64,000 bases of DNA from Halomonas sp. QHL1. Lineage in GTDB: Bacteria > Pseudomonadota > Gammaproteobacteria > Pseudomonadales > Halomonadaceae. This document shows positions 46,146-55,316 of the stretch, piece after piece; within the stretch, counting starts at the first letter, position 1, and every line of letters starts with the position of its first letter. The stretch spans positions 3,034,419-3,098,418 of the forward strand of contig NZ_MINL01000001.1 in assembly GCF_001882345.1 (NCBI RefSeq). The letters are read 5' to 3'. The notes beneath the pieces were generated by a model that was not told the DNA's origin, did no database searches, and worked only from the letters and a program-made list of their open reading frames with translations. The position numbers and the translations under genes are program-made.

Positions 46146-46457
46146 TTAATGCTGAGGGTGTTCTTCAAACAGCTCAGCTTTGGCATGGCGCATCACATCT
46201 TCGCACGCCTGCTGTTGGGCTAACTGCGTTAGCAGGCGCTGAGTTACTTCAAAGCCCTTGCCTAAGCAAGTATCGACTTCCTGTGGGCTAACCGCTGGCG
46301 TCACTCGATAATCGATTTTTACCGTGCGTCCACCACCTTCCAGCCGATCCGCAACTCCCCTGAGTCTCCACGCGATTCTCTCTTTCCAAGTTGCTGATTC
46401 TTCCGCGCCTTCGTTTACGCTAAACGTGCACTGCCATTCCGGTTTAAAGACCTTCAT
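46146..46457 (-). CDS. Small protein of unknown function
   Basis: A 103-residue soluble protein starting MKVFKPEWQCTFSVNEGAEE; GGAGG 7 bp upstream fixes ATG 46457 rather than the longer frame to 46595. A Trp/Arg-rich helix (ATWKERIAWRLRGVADRLEG) precedes a strand-rich part and an Ala-rich C-terminal helix ending HPQH. Family not recognised. Confidence 0.72.
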   Translation of the reverse strand: MKVFKPEWQCTFSVNEGAEESATWKERIAWRLRGVADRLEGGGRTVKIDYRVTPAVSPQEVDTCLGKGFEVTQRLLTQLAQQQACEDVMRHAKAELFEEHPQH

Positions 46458-46642
46458 AGGAGAACCTCCAAAAATTTTGGAAAGAATGATCGATCGTGTT
46501 TCGTACCCCATCGTCTGAATGTATTGCCCCACCACTATATACCTAACGCAGCATAAATATCGAAACAATAGTGATACACGCCGAGCGACGCGCATAGGAC
46601 GTATCGGTTAGGCTATTGAAGATGTGACTAAAGAGCTTTTTT

Positions 46643-47140
46643 ATGACCCGCACAACTGAACTAAGTTGCCCCTGTGGTAGCCAATTAACGCTTGATACGT
46701 GCTGTGGCCGCTATCATCAAGGCGAACGTGCCCCCACACCTGAAGCTTTGATGCGCTCTCGCTATTCGGCTTTTGTATTAGGATTGAGCGACTACTTGCT
46801 GGCGACATGGCACCCCACTACCCGACCTGCAGAGCTGGCGCCTGATCCGAACGCTGAGTGGAAATCGCTATCTATCGTCTCCGCAGAGCCGCCGCTCGAC
46901 AATAGTGGCTATGTGCATTTTCGTGCCTGTTTTTATGAGAGCGCGCGTGAGCATAAGCATGAGCGTGGTCGAGAGCCAAAAGGCTGGCATGTCTTAGAAG
47001 AAGTGTCTCGCTTCGTTCAAGAGCAGCAACGCTGGTGGTATATCGATGGCACGCCCACCCTTACCCGCTTAAAACCACGCCGAAACGACCCATGCTTATG
47101 TGGTAGCGGGCGTAAATTAAAGGTATGTTGCGGTGAGTAG
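46643..47140 (+). CDS. YchJ-like SEC-C/UPF0225 protein
   Basis: A 165-residue protein with zinc-binding SEC-C type motifs at both ends: SCPCGSQLTLDTCCGRYH at residues 9-26 and DPCLCGSGRKLKVCCGE at the C-terminus. The middle (MRSRYSAFVLGLSDYLLATW) is an NTF2-like domain as in E. coli YchJ. Role unknown; SEC-C zinc hooks mediate protein binding. Followed closely by the TctC-like gene. Confidence 0.9.
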   Translation: MTRTTELSCPCGSQLTLDTCCGRYHQGERAPTPEALMRSRYSAFVLGLSDYLLATWHPTTRPAELAPDPNAEWKSLSIVSAEPPLDNSGYVHFRACFYESAREHKHERGREPKGWHVLEEVSRFVQEQQRWWYIDGTPTLTRLKPRRNDPCLCGSGRKLKVCCGE

Positions 47141-47171
47141 GCGCAAAGCGCTAAGCAAAATGAGGCAAAAA

Positions 47172-48200
47172 ATGAGCCCGCAACAGGGATTAGCGTTAAG
47201 ACATAAAAGGGGAAATGGTGGCTTAAGTAGGCACTTAAGAATAGCGCTTACGGGGTGGCTGGGAGCGTGGTTATGCATCTGGAGCTTTGCTACGCTGGCA
47301 GATAAGCCCTATCCCACCAACAATATTTCGCTGGTTGTTCCATTTGGTCCCGGCGGTGCCACCGATGTACTGTTTCGTGAAATAACGGCAGAAGCACAGG
47401 CCTATCTTGATACCTCTATTATGGTCGTTAATATTGCGGGCAGCGGCGCGACACGTGGCTCTCAAGTCGTTAAAGAGGCCGATGCCGATGGCCATACACT
47501 GCTTGGTAGCCACCAAACCATAGACCTTGCTTACTTTGCGGGACTCTCCGCTTATTCTCATCATGCCTTTGCGCCTGTCGCCCTACTCACGCGAACAGTC
47601 AATATACCCGCTACTTATGCCGGTCACGCTGCTCAACGCGCCAGTGATATTCCGGCGTTAGTCGCAGAACAAGACGAACCGTTGATGTTTGGCGTGATCC
47701 CAAGCTCCACTGACCACTTATTTTGGCTGCACTTCTTTCATAAAACCGGTATCGACACCCAAGAGATAGCGTTTATTCACTACCCTGACACCGGGTCACA
47801 AGTGGCCGCATTACTTGCTGGTGAGGTCGACTTCGCGATGCTTAACTTGCCTTCAGCAAGCCAGTTATTTGCTACCAATGCACTTACGCCGCTGGGCGTG
47901 GCCGGTGAGGATAGATTAACGGGGCTGCCATCGATCCCTACGTTAAAAGAGCAGGGAATTGATTTAGTGAACACGACGGATCGCGGCGTCTTTGCACCGT
48001 TGAACACTCCCCCCGAAAGATTGGCGATACTGGCTAATGCCTTTGAGCAGGCATTGGCTCAGCCGACGCTGGCGCGCACTATTGAGCATAGCCATGGTTC
48101 CCTAATCGATTTCCGTCCACTTAACGACTATCTCGATTATCTTAACCATCAGTACACGCTGTTGAAGTCACTGTCGGAAAGCGTCGCGTTTGAACGTTAG
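47172..48200 (+). CDS. Orphan TctC/Bug-type solute-binding protein
   Basis: A 342-residue periplasmic protein with an N-terminal signal anchor (IALTGWLGAWLCIWSFATLA) and Bug-family core: ISLVVPFGPGGATDVLFREI, then GSQVAALLAGEVDFAMLN and the end NTPPERLAILANAFEQAL. No TctA/TctB membrane genes are near, so it probably senses rather than imports. The start is uncertain: ATG 47172 (AGG upstream), ATG 47160 or GTG 47133 are possible. It precedes a membrane c-di-GMP protein by 36 bp and may be its ligand-binding partner (inference). Confidence 0.84.
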   Translation: MSPQQGLALRHKRGNGGLSRHLRIALTGWLGAWLCIWSFATLADKPYPTNNISLVVPFGPGGATDVLFREITAEAQAYLDTSIMVVNIAGSGATRGSQVVKEADADGHTLLGSHQTIDLAYFAGLSAYSHHAFAPVALLTRTVNIPATYAGHAAQRASDIPALVAEQDEPLMFGVIPSSTDHLFWLHFFHKTGIDTQEIAFIHYPDTGSQVAALLAGEVDFAMLNLPSASQLFATNALTPLGVAGEDRLTGLPSIPTLKEQGIDLVNTTDRGVFAPLNTPPERLAILANAFEQALAQPTLARTIEHSHGSLIDFRPLNDYLDYLNHQYTLLKSLSESVAFER

Positions 48201-48236
48201 CCGTCAGTGTCGTGCTAAGTAGGAGTTCCGTAGTAC

Positions 48237-51200
48237 ATGCCAATTAATACCCGTGATTTGGCGTTGGAAACACTGCTCTTGATGGTCGCATCAGCGCTAC
48301 TTTTTATGGGCGTGGCGGGGCTAGTGTTTGGAATGGGTGCTCAGTACGCGCTGTTCGCAGTGTCATTGGTACCTGACGCAGCCCTCTTAACGTTGCTGTT
48401 AGGTGTTGGCCTGCTGGCAGCATTGCAGCATTGGCGTAAGTTGCGCGTGATCTGTGCTTATTTTTTGATGGCCATGCTGGTGTATACCCTGGTGCACAAT
48501 CAATGGGCGGGCGGGCAGCAGGGATCCTGGTTAACCGGCCAGCTGCGGATTACTTCGATAGCCGCTTTGATGCTACTAGCAGTCGCGCTGTGTTTATTGA
48601 TTGGGTTTGCTACCTTTCGGCGCCGGTGTCTATGGCTGGCGACTGGTACTGTTTTATGGCTCTTCTTAGGCCTAGTCATTGTACGTTTATGGAGTGGTGT
48701 CGAAGTAGAAAGCCCGCTGTTTTCCTCATCACCTGTGGCAGTGGTGGTTTTCGCTGTGCTGCTGGGATCCGCTTTGGTCGCCATTGGAGGGCGTCGACAG
48801 CCAGAACGCCTTAATCCGGGCCGTTGGGCTGTCGTTGCGGCGTTAACCGGCGTGGCCATTAGTAGCGTTGTGTGGCTGCTACTCAGCATGCAGCAACATT
48901 CAGCCACGCATCAACAAGCCATGTACCTACTGGATAATGTACAGCTCAATGCCGAACAGGCGATGCGTACCCGTTTAGACCAGATGCAGCGTATGGCCGA
49001 GCGCTTGGATGCAGCGGGAGGTGATGTTGACGCGGCCTTATTGACCCAAGATGCCCAGAGTTATCTCCGCGACATGCCCAGCTTAAAAGCCATAATGCTA
49101 CTCAGTGAAGAGAAACAACGCTTGTGGTCGACCACTCGCACCACTAATGAGCAAATGTGGCTTGAACAGCAAATAACCAAGCCGCGAGTAACGAACTGGT
49201 TGAGCGTTCCGCTTGGCCAGCCGCGCTTAATGATTCCAGATGCGACTCACCCCCAGCGGATACTGCTGACGATCCTTACCCAGAGCAGTAACCAGCAGTT
49301 GCTGGCGACGTTTGATATCTCGCAAATGCTCAATAATGAGCTGCGAATGGCGCTAGGGCCTTTCCAAGTCAGTATTAATCGTGGCACAGAAACGCTGCTT
49401 ATACTGCACCCAGCAGGGTTTAGTGCTGACCCCGTGTTAACGCCAGATATGGCGCTGGCATCGCGGCGCGCTGGCTTGCCGGGAGGGGTCAACTTCACAT
49501 TACACGCCTACCCAGGTGCCCATTATAACTGGTATATGATGAGCTTTATGCCTGTCACCGTTGCCATGGGAGGGCTGCTACTCAGCTGGCTATTGGCATT
49601 TAGTTTAGGGTTGGTGGGCGTAGGCATCGCACGCACTAGAGAGCTAACCGCGGCGCAGCTTTCACTGGCAGAGAGCGAACAACGCTACCGCTCGCTTTTT
49701 ACCTATCATCCTGATGCGGTGTTTTCACTGGATAGCGAAGGCCGCTTTGTTACCGCTAACGCGAGTTGCGTTACTATCACCGGCTATACGCAGAGCGAAA
49801 TTCTAGATCAGCATTTTACGCATTTTATTAATGCTGACGACAAAGAGCGTGTCGATCAGCATTTTGCAATTGCCATCCAGGAAAAGATTACTCGTTTTGA
49901 TCTCTCTATTCTTGATCGTAACGGGGAGTCCCATCTTTTAGATGTGATTGCCCTGCCGATTAGCATCAATAACAACGTTGTCGGCATCTACGGCATTGCT
50001 CAAGACGTGACTATCAGCCGCGCTCAGCAAACACAATTACGCACCTTGGAGCGCAGCGTTGAAGCCAGTGTTAACGGGGTGCTGATCGCTGATGCCAATC
50101 TGCCTAATATGCCCATCCTGTATGCGAACAAAGCGTTTACCACCATGACGGGCTATACGCAGGAAGATGTTATTGGTCACAACTGTCGGTTTCTGCAGGG
50201 CAGAGATAGCGATCCTGCCATTGTGGCGAAAATGCGTCGTCACTTGGCTGAACAGCGTGATGTGCACGTGACCCTGTGCAACTATCGTAAAGATGGTACG
50301 CCGTTTTGGAACGATTTATATATTTCTCCAGTGCGTGATCAAGAGGGACGCGTTACCCATTTTGTGGGTGTTCAACACGATATTTCTAAACACAAGGCGT
50401 ACGAAGCGCGGCTGGCTTATCACGCAAGCCATGACGACTTAACTCGATTACCTAATCGTGCGCTGTTTGAAGATAAGCTACTGGCGCAATTTACCCTTTT
50501 ACAGCAAGGCGAACTGCGATTAGCGGTGCTATTTGTTGACTTGGATGATTTCAAACCGATAAACGATAATCTCGGCCATGCCGTAGGGGATCGGGTGTTA
50601 ATCGAGGTGGCTAGACGCCTGCAATCTACCTTAGGGCCAAAGGATACAGTGGCGCGGCTAGGTGGCGATGAGTTTGTGATTTTACTTGCCGATATCGAAG
50701 AAGAAGCACAGGTCGTAGAGCGTGTAGAGTGCATGTTAACGACATTGGCGCGGCCTTACTGCCTCGACGAACAAGAGCTTTACCTCACCGCCAGTATTGG
50801 CATTGCGCTCAGTCAAGACACTACCCTGCAGCCGCAAATGCTGATTCAGCAGGCAGATATGGCGATGTACAAAGCCAAGCAGCAGGGCCGTAACGCCTAT
50901 GAGTGGTTTACCGAGGCCTTTACCGACTCAGTTAGCGAGCGGATGGTATTACGCAATGACCTGCAAGAAGCAATCGAGCGGGAGGCCTTCCAGCTGCATT
51001 ATCAGCCATTGATCGACCAGCGTGGTCAGTTGGCGGGCGTTGAGGCTTTGCTACGCTGGCAACACCCGAGTAAAGGGTGGATTTCACCATCACTCTTTAT
51101 ACCGCTCGCTGAAGCCACCGGCCAGATCATACCGATTAGTGAATGGGTGCTTAAACGTGCTTGCTTAGATATGCAGGCGTTAACCTTAGGCGGGTTAGGC

Positions 51201-51737
51201 CCCGTTCAAGTCGCTGTTAACCTATCACCGCTTCAATTTAACCGTGCTAGTTTTCTGACCACGCTGCGCCAAACGTTGTTAGACACGGGGTTACCGCCGG
51301 AACAGTTATCTTTAGAACTGACCGAAGGAATCCTGATGGATAATACCGAAGCGGCGATTGATACCCTTCAAGCGCTGCGGAGTATGCAGATAAGTGTATC
51401 GATCGATGATTTCGGCACCGGCTTTTCAAGCTTAAGCTATTTAAAACTCCTGCCGATCAGCACAGTAAAAATAGATCGTAGCTTTATCCGCGAGCTTACC
51501 CATAGCGGCGATGATGCCGCCATCGTGCAAGGCATTATTTCCATGGCGCACCACCTGGGGCTAAGAGTGGTAGCGGAAGGCGTCGAGACTGAAGAGCAGC
51601 ATCTACGTTTAATGGCCTATCAATGCGATGTATTTCAAGGTTTTGGGCTAGCGAAGCCGATGTCAATTGAGGCCTTAAAAAACTTTATAGCCTCGCTATC
51701 GACCGATTCAATACCCTATTACGAGGCAAACGAGTGA
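48237..51737 (+). CDS. Membrane PAS-LOV-GGDEF-EAL c-di-GMP protein
   Basis: A 1166-residue protein. Seven or so N-terminal helices (about 5-220), an extracytoplasmic region (about 225-435), another helix (about 440-465), PAS (about 478-600), a LOV domain (about 605-720) with Cys650 in GHNCRFLQGRDSDP, NYRKDGTPFWNDLY and GVQHDIS, the FMN contacts; GGDEF intact at 809-813; EAL 936-938 with DDFGTGFSSLSYLK and AEGVETEEQ intact. It can probably both make and break c-di-GMP under blue light and an outside signal. Downstream GIY-YIG gene overlaps by 4 bp. Confidence 0.93.
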   Translation: MPINTRDLALETLLLMVASALLFMGVAGLVFGMGAQYALFAVSLVPDAALLTLLLGVGLLAALQHWRKLRVICAYFLMAMLVYTLVHNQWAGGQQGSWLTGQLRITSIAALMLLAVALCLLIGFATFRRRCLWLATGTVLWLFLGLVIVRLWSGVEVESPLFSSSPVAVVVFAVLLGSALVAIGGRRQPERLNPGRWAVVAALTGVAISSVVWLLLSMQQHSATHQQAMYLLDNVQLNAEQAMRTRLDQMQRMAERLDAAGGDVDAALLTQDAQSYLRDMPSLKAIMLLSEEKQRLWSTTRTTNEQMWLEQQITKPRVTNWLSVPLGQPRLMIPDATHPQRILLTILTQSSNQQLLATFDISQMLNNELRMALGPFQVSINRGTETLLILHPAGFSADPVLTPDMALASRRAGLPGGVNFTLHAYPGAHYNWYMMSFMPVTVAMGGLLLSWLLAFSLGLVGVGIARTRELTAAQLSLAESEQRYRSLFTYHPDAVFSLDSEGRFVTANASCVTITGYTQSEILDQHFTHFINADDKERVDQHFAIAIQEKITRFDLSILDRNGESHLLDVIALPISINNNVVGIYGIAQDVTISRAQQTQLRTLERSVEASVNGVLIADANLPNMPILYANKAFTTMTGYTQEDVIGHNCRFLQGRDSDPAIVAKMRRHLAEQRDVHVTLCNYRKDGTPFWNDLYISPVRDQEGRVTHFVGVQHDISKHKAYEARLAYHASHDDLTRLPNRALFEDKLLAQFTLLQQGELRLAVLFVDLDDFKPINDNLGHAVGDRVLIEVARRLQSTLGPKDTVARLGGDEFVILLADIEEEAQVVERVECMLTTLARPYCLDEQELYLTASIGIALSQDTTLQPQMLIQQADMAMYKAKQQGRNAYEWFTEAFTDSVSERMVLRNDLQEAIEREAFQLHYQPLIDQRGQLAGVEALLRWQHPSKGWISPSLFIPLAEATGQIIPISEWVLKRACLDMQALTLGGLGPVQVAVNLSPLQFNRASFLTTLRQTLLDTGLPPEQLSLELTEGILMDNTEAAIDTLQALRSMQISVSIDDFGTGFSSLSYLKLLPISTVKIDRSFIRELTHSGDDAAIVQGIISMAHHLGLRVVAEGVETEEQHLRLMAYQCDVFQGFGLAKPMSIEALKNFIASLSTDSIPYYEANE

Positions 51738-52033
51738 CTAGCTTGCCAAGCGATAGCCAGCTTGCCGAAAAGCAGTGGTATGTTTATTTGTTGGAGTGCC
51801 AGCGCGGTACCTACACGGGCATTACCAATAACCTAGCGAAGCGCTATCAAGCGCACTGCACAGGCAAAGGGGCGCGCTATACCCGTGCAAATCCTCCTGT
51901 TGCGCTGCTGGGCGCCGAACCGTTTGAAGACCGCGCCGCCGCAAGCCGGGCTGAATATCAGTTAAAGCAACAAACGCCGAGCCAAAAGCGCTGCTGGGCC
52001 AAGCAGTGGCCTGTACAATTAGCAGCTAACTAG
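51734..52033 (+). CDS. GIY-YIG domain protein (UPF0213/YhbQ type)
   Basis: A 99-residue protein with the GIY-YIG core: WYVYLLECQRGTYTGITNNLAKRY (first strand pair VYLL, TYTG), Arg of RYQAHCTGKGARYTR, and the Glu in SRAEYQLKQQ. A probable small nuclease acting on DNA. The GTG start overlaps the stop of the LOV-GGDEF-EAL gene (GTGA). Confidence 0.9.
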   Translation: MTSLPSDSQLAEKQWYVYLLECQRGTYTGITNNLAKRYQAHCTGKGARYTRANPPVALLGAEPFEDRAAASRAEYQLKQQTPSQKRCWAKQWPVQLAAN

Positions 52034-52068
52034 ACTCTTTTCCGTTAGGCGTAGATTAAGGAACCCAC

Positions 52069-53103
52069 ATGCTAACGTTTTACTCAGAGGACAGCCGTTT
52101 GCGCCAAGCGCGCACGGAATTACACGACGGCGCGTTGGTGACCCCGTTTGAGTGCCCCGAACGCCTTGATCTAGTGCTTAAGCATCTTCGTCAATCCGGC
52201 CTTGGCGATATTCGTACCCCCAGCGCCTATGGGTTAGCGCCGGTATTAGCAGTACATGATAAGGATTACGTGACGTTTTTAGCCAACTGTTGGAAAGAGT
52301 GGGGCGCAGCCGGGCACGAGGGTGAGGCGATTCCCAATATTTGGCCAGCCCGTACCATGCGCAGTGACCGCATTCCGCACTCTATCAGCGGTCAGTTAGG
52401 TTACTACGCGCTGGCAGCGGAAACGTCGATTTCAGAAGGTACTTTTGAAGCTGCCATGGCGAGTAAAGACGTGGCGTTAGGCGCGGTAGAACATACGCTC
52501 CACACCGGCGAACCTAGTTTTGGTTTATGCCGACCACCGGGTCACCATGCCGCTTTTGATCAGTTTGGCGGGTACTGCTTCTTCAATAATGCGGCCATTG
52601 CTGCCCAACGAGCGCTGGATGCAGGCAAGCGCCGGGTTGCCATTCTTGACGTTGACTTCCACCACGGCAACGGCACTCAGCAAATTTTCTACAAGCGTGA
52701 CGATGTACTATTTATCTCACTACACGGCGACCCGGAAGTCACCTTTCCTTACTATTTGGGCTACGCTGATGAAAACGGCGAGGAAAGAGGCGAGGGCTTT
52801 AACGTCAATTACCCATTGCCGCCGGGCACCAGCGTTACCACGTGGATGGCCACACTTGAGCAGGCCTTGGCGAAAATTAACGCCGCAGAGTGTGAGTGCC
52901 TGATTGTATCGCTAGGGGTCGATATCTTTGAAGGTGACCCAATAAGCGCCTTCACCTTTACCAGCGCTGATTTCATCGCCTTAGGTGAGCGCTTGGCACA
53001 AGCAGGCCTGCCTTGCGTATTTCTGATGGAAGGAGGCTATGCGGTAGATGAAATAGGTGTCAATGTAGTCAACGTGTTACAAGGTTTTGAACAGGCCTCA
53101 TGA
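52069..53103 (+). CDS. Acetylpolyamine amidohydrolase (class II HDAC-like)
   Basis: A 344-residue zinc deacetylase. It matches polyamine deacetylases from the start (MLTFYSEDSRLRQARTEL, VTPFECPERLDLVL). Catalytic parts: PPGHHAAFDQFGGYCFFNNA (His-His pair), AILDVDFHHGNGTQQIF (zinc ligands Asp and His), the late SLGVDIFEGDPISAF (Asp ligand), and MEGGYAVDEIG (active-site Tyr). It removes acetyl groups from acetylputrescine or acetylcadaverine-type compounds in the cytoplasm. Confidence 0.92.
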   Translation: MLTFYSEDSRLRQARTELHDGALVTPFECPERLDLVLKHLRQSGLGDIRTPSAYGLAPVLAVHDKDYVTFLANCWKEWGAAGHEGEAIPNIWPARTMRSDRIPHSISGQLGYYALAAETSISEGTFEAAMASKDVALGAVEHTLHTGEPSFGLCRPPGHHAAFDQFGGYCFFNNAAIAAQRALDAGKRRVAILDVDFHHGNGTQQIFYKRDDVLFISLHGDPEVTFPYYLGYADENGEERGEGFNVNYPLPPGTSVTTWMATLEQALAKINAAECECLIVSLGVDIFEGDPISAFTFTSADFIALGERLAQAGLPCVFLMEGGYAVDEIGVNVVNVLQGFEQAS

Positions 53104-53205
53104 AAAGGTCTGGAACAGCATCTAAACAAGGGTAAAGGTTAACCGTGACAGCGGCCCCTAAATCGGGCAGGCTATCGCCCTTTCAACGGGGCAGGGAGCT
53201 CAAGC

Positions 53206-53556
53206 GTGGCAGTGTATGGTGGAATTCAGGAACATGAACTAGAGCGTTGGCTTAATGCGTTAACCAACGCCGCCTATGACCGACGCTGCCCGCTGGCAAA
53301 AGTGCACGGTGGCAATGCCCGTGCGCGTACCGCCCGTCAAGACCTCCTTCACCTGGCAAACGACTACCGCTGCGGTGAGACTAGCCGCGAAGAGAGTGCC
53401 GCCGCCCTGGGACGCTGGTGCCAAACCTGCCTTTCCGAGGCAGAATGGTACGTGCTGGTCGGCACCCGCCAAGCGCCTTCCCAGCCGCAAAGCCCAGGGG
53501 CGTTAAGTGAAGAAGAGCGAAGCCTCACCGTACTCAAGCAGCACCGGGTGGGGTAA
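53206..53556 (+). CDS. Small protein of unknown function
   Basis: A 116-residue soluble protein with GTG start and GGGAG 7 bp upstream. Helical, Arg/Ala-rich (ELERWLNALTNAAYDRRCPL, ARQDLLHLANDYRCGE), with cysteines at three places. Not recognised. It lies between the amidohydrolase and the FAN1-like gene on the same strand. Confidence 0.68.
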   Translation: MAVYGGIQEHELERWLNALTNAAYDRRCPLAKVHGGNARARTARQDLLHLANDYRCGETSREESAAALGRWCQTCLSEAEWYVLVGTRQAPSQPQSPGALSEEERSLTVLKQHRVG

Positions 53557-53588
53557 AAACGCTCTTAACGCCTAGCCCCTTATACTCC

Positions 53589-53618
53589 ATGACGGCGTAA
53601 CCGTCGCACTGTTATAAT
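53589..53618 (+). promoter_or_regulatory. Sigma-70 promoter, probably giving a leaderless FAN1-like mRNA
   Basis: A perfect -10 TATAAT (53613-53618) and a fair -35 ATGACG (53589-53594) are 18 bp apart. The ATG at 53625 lies 7 bp after the -10 box, where transcription should begin, and no Shine-Dalgarno precedes it. A leaderless transcript is the simplest reading. Confidence 0.65.
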
Positions 53619-53624
53619 GGATAA

Positions 53625-55316
53625 ATGAACAGTGCTTTCGCTACGCCTACCGCCTCGCTCGATGACCCCTTCTATTACCTGACGAACTTTCGCTTCGTCT
53701 TGGCCTGGGTGGGGGAGCGCCACGCTGATCTGCTTGCAGCAGACGAGCTGGCCTTTCTTGAACAGTTCAAAAGCTTACCGCAGGCTTCTCAAGCGCTGCT
53801 AGTACGCATGGTAATGCGCAAAGGTGAGCTGTTTCGACTCAGCAAATTAAGCTATGCCGAGGTCGGTGACAGTCCCGCCGCAATAGCACCATTGATCGCG
53901 TTGGGCTGGGTCGAAAGTGATCCTGCGCTTAGCATTGATGAGTTGTTTAACCAGCTACGCCTTGCCGAGCTACGTCAGGTGTTTGCCGACGAGATACGCG
54001 CCGCTGGGCTTAGCGCCTCTAGCGCCAAAACCGTGCTCTACGACACGCTGGCAAGCCAGCTCACACACACCGCTACGCTACAGATCTGGTGGGCCAACGC
54101 GCCTGACCGTGTGGTGCGCCTCACCGTAATGAATATTTGCGACCGCCTGCGGCTGATGTTCTTCGGTAACCTGCGCCAGGACTGGGCCGAGTTCGTGTTG
54201 ACCGAGCTTGGCCTTCAGCGTTTCGAGTCGGTGCCTTTTACCCTGCAGTCCCGCGCTTTCCAGTCGCGCCAGGAAGTGGACACTTATTTAGCGCTCCATC
54301 GTCTGCGCCAACGTCTGGACGTCGGCGAGCTGCCCGCCGATCTACATCTTGAGGTGCCGCCGCCCGCGGATAACCGCTGGCTGGCCACGCGGCGTGCACG
54401 GTTATTGCTGCAGTTGGGTAGAGAGGCGGAGCGTAGCGGAGACTCGGCGCTGGCGTTGAAACTATATAGCGAGTCAGGCAGTAGCGAGGCGCGCATTCGG
54501 AAATTGCGTGTATTGGAGCGCCAAGGCGAACATCTAGCGGCTTTTGAGCTGGCGACCCAAGCGCTTAATAGCAGCCCCAACGAAACCGAGCACCAGGCGC
54601 TGACGAGGATTCTGCCACGCTTGCAGCGGCGGCTTAAACTGCCTGCTGAGCCGAGCGACCCCGAACCCGCCCATGAGCGCTGGGACTTATCATTGCCTGG
54701 GCCGCAGTGGGTTGAACGCGCCGTGGTGGAGTCTCTTAGCGAACCCCAGGCGCCGGTCTGCTATGTGGAAAACAGTCTACTCACTGGGCTGTTTGGTCTG
54801 CTCTGCTGGCCCGCGATTTTCGACCCGCTGCCGGGTGCTTTCTTCCACCCCTTCCACAATGGCCCGGCGGACTTATACCGCGACGATTTTGTGGCACGGC
54901 GGCGAGGCGCCTTCGATGCCTGCCTGGCGCGCCTGGAAGACGGCAGCTACCAAGAGGTGATTCGATCGACCTGGCGGGAGAAACACGGCCTGGCGTCCCC
55001 CTTTGTGCACTGGACAATTGTTGATGAACCGCTGGTTGAGCTGGCGCTGGCGTGTATTCCCGCCGAACACCTGCGCCTGTGTTTCGAACGGCTACTGGGT
55101 GATCTAAAAGCCAACCGGGCCGGGCTGCCGGACTTGATTCAATTTATGCCCGATGCGCCCGTTGGTGAGCCACGCTATCGGATGATTGAGGTCAAAGGCC
55201 CCGGTGATCGGCTACAGGATAACCAGCGCCGCTGGCTGACGTTTTTTCACCGTCACGAGATACCCGTCGCGGTATGTTACGTGCGGTGGGCGGAAAGCGA
55301 CGAGCGACCGGCATGA
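53625..55316 (+). CDS. FAN1-like VRR-NUC structure-specific nuclease
   Basis: A 563-residue protein. The N-terminal half is a FAN1-type DNA-binding part (DDPFYYLTNFRFVLAWVGER, LFRLSKLSYAEVG), the middle is TPR-like helical (SGDSALALKLYSESGSSEA), and the C-terminal VRR-NUC domain has GLPDLIQF and RYRMIEVKGPGDRLQDNQRR, the PD-ExK metal site. FAN1 trims 5' flaps and helps unhook DNA interstrand crosslinks. It overlaps the helicase gene as ATGA, implying joint action. Confidence 0.9.
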   Translation: MNSAFATPTASLDDPFYYLTNFRFVLAWVGERHADLLAADELAFLEQFKSLPQASQALLVRMVMRKGELFRLSKLSYAEVGDSPAAIAPLIALGWVESDPALSIDELFNQLRLAELRQVFADEIRAAGLSASSAKTVLYDTLASQLTHTATLQIWWANAPDRVVRLTVMNICDRLRLMFFGNLRQDWAEFVLTELGLQRFESVPFTLQSRAFQSRQEVDTYLALHRLRQRLDVGELPADLHLEVPPPADNRWLATRRARLLLQLGREAERSGDSALALKLYSESGSSEARIRKLRVLERQGEHLAAFELATQALNSSPNETEHQALTRILPRLQRRLKLPAEPSDPEPAHERWDLSLPGPQWVERAVVESLSEPQAPVCYVENSLLTGLFGLLCWPAIFDPLPGAFFHPFHNGPADLYRDDFVARRRGAFDACLARLEDGSYQEVIRSTWREKHGLASPFVHWTIVDEPLVELALACIPAEHLRLCFERLLGDLKANRAGLPDLIQFMPDAPVGEPRYRMIEVKGPGDRLQDNQRRWLTFFHRHEIPVAVCYVRWAESDERPA

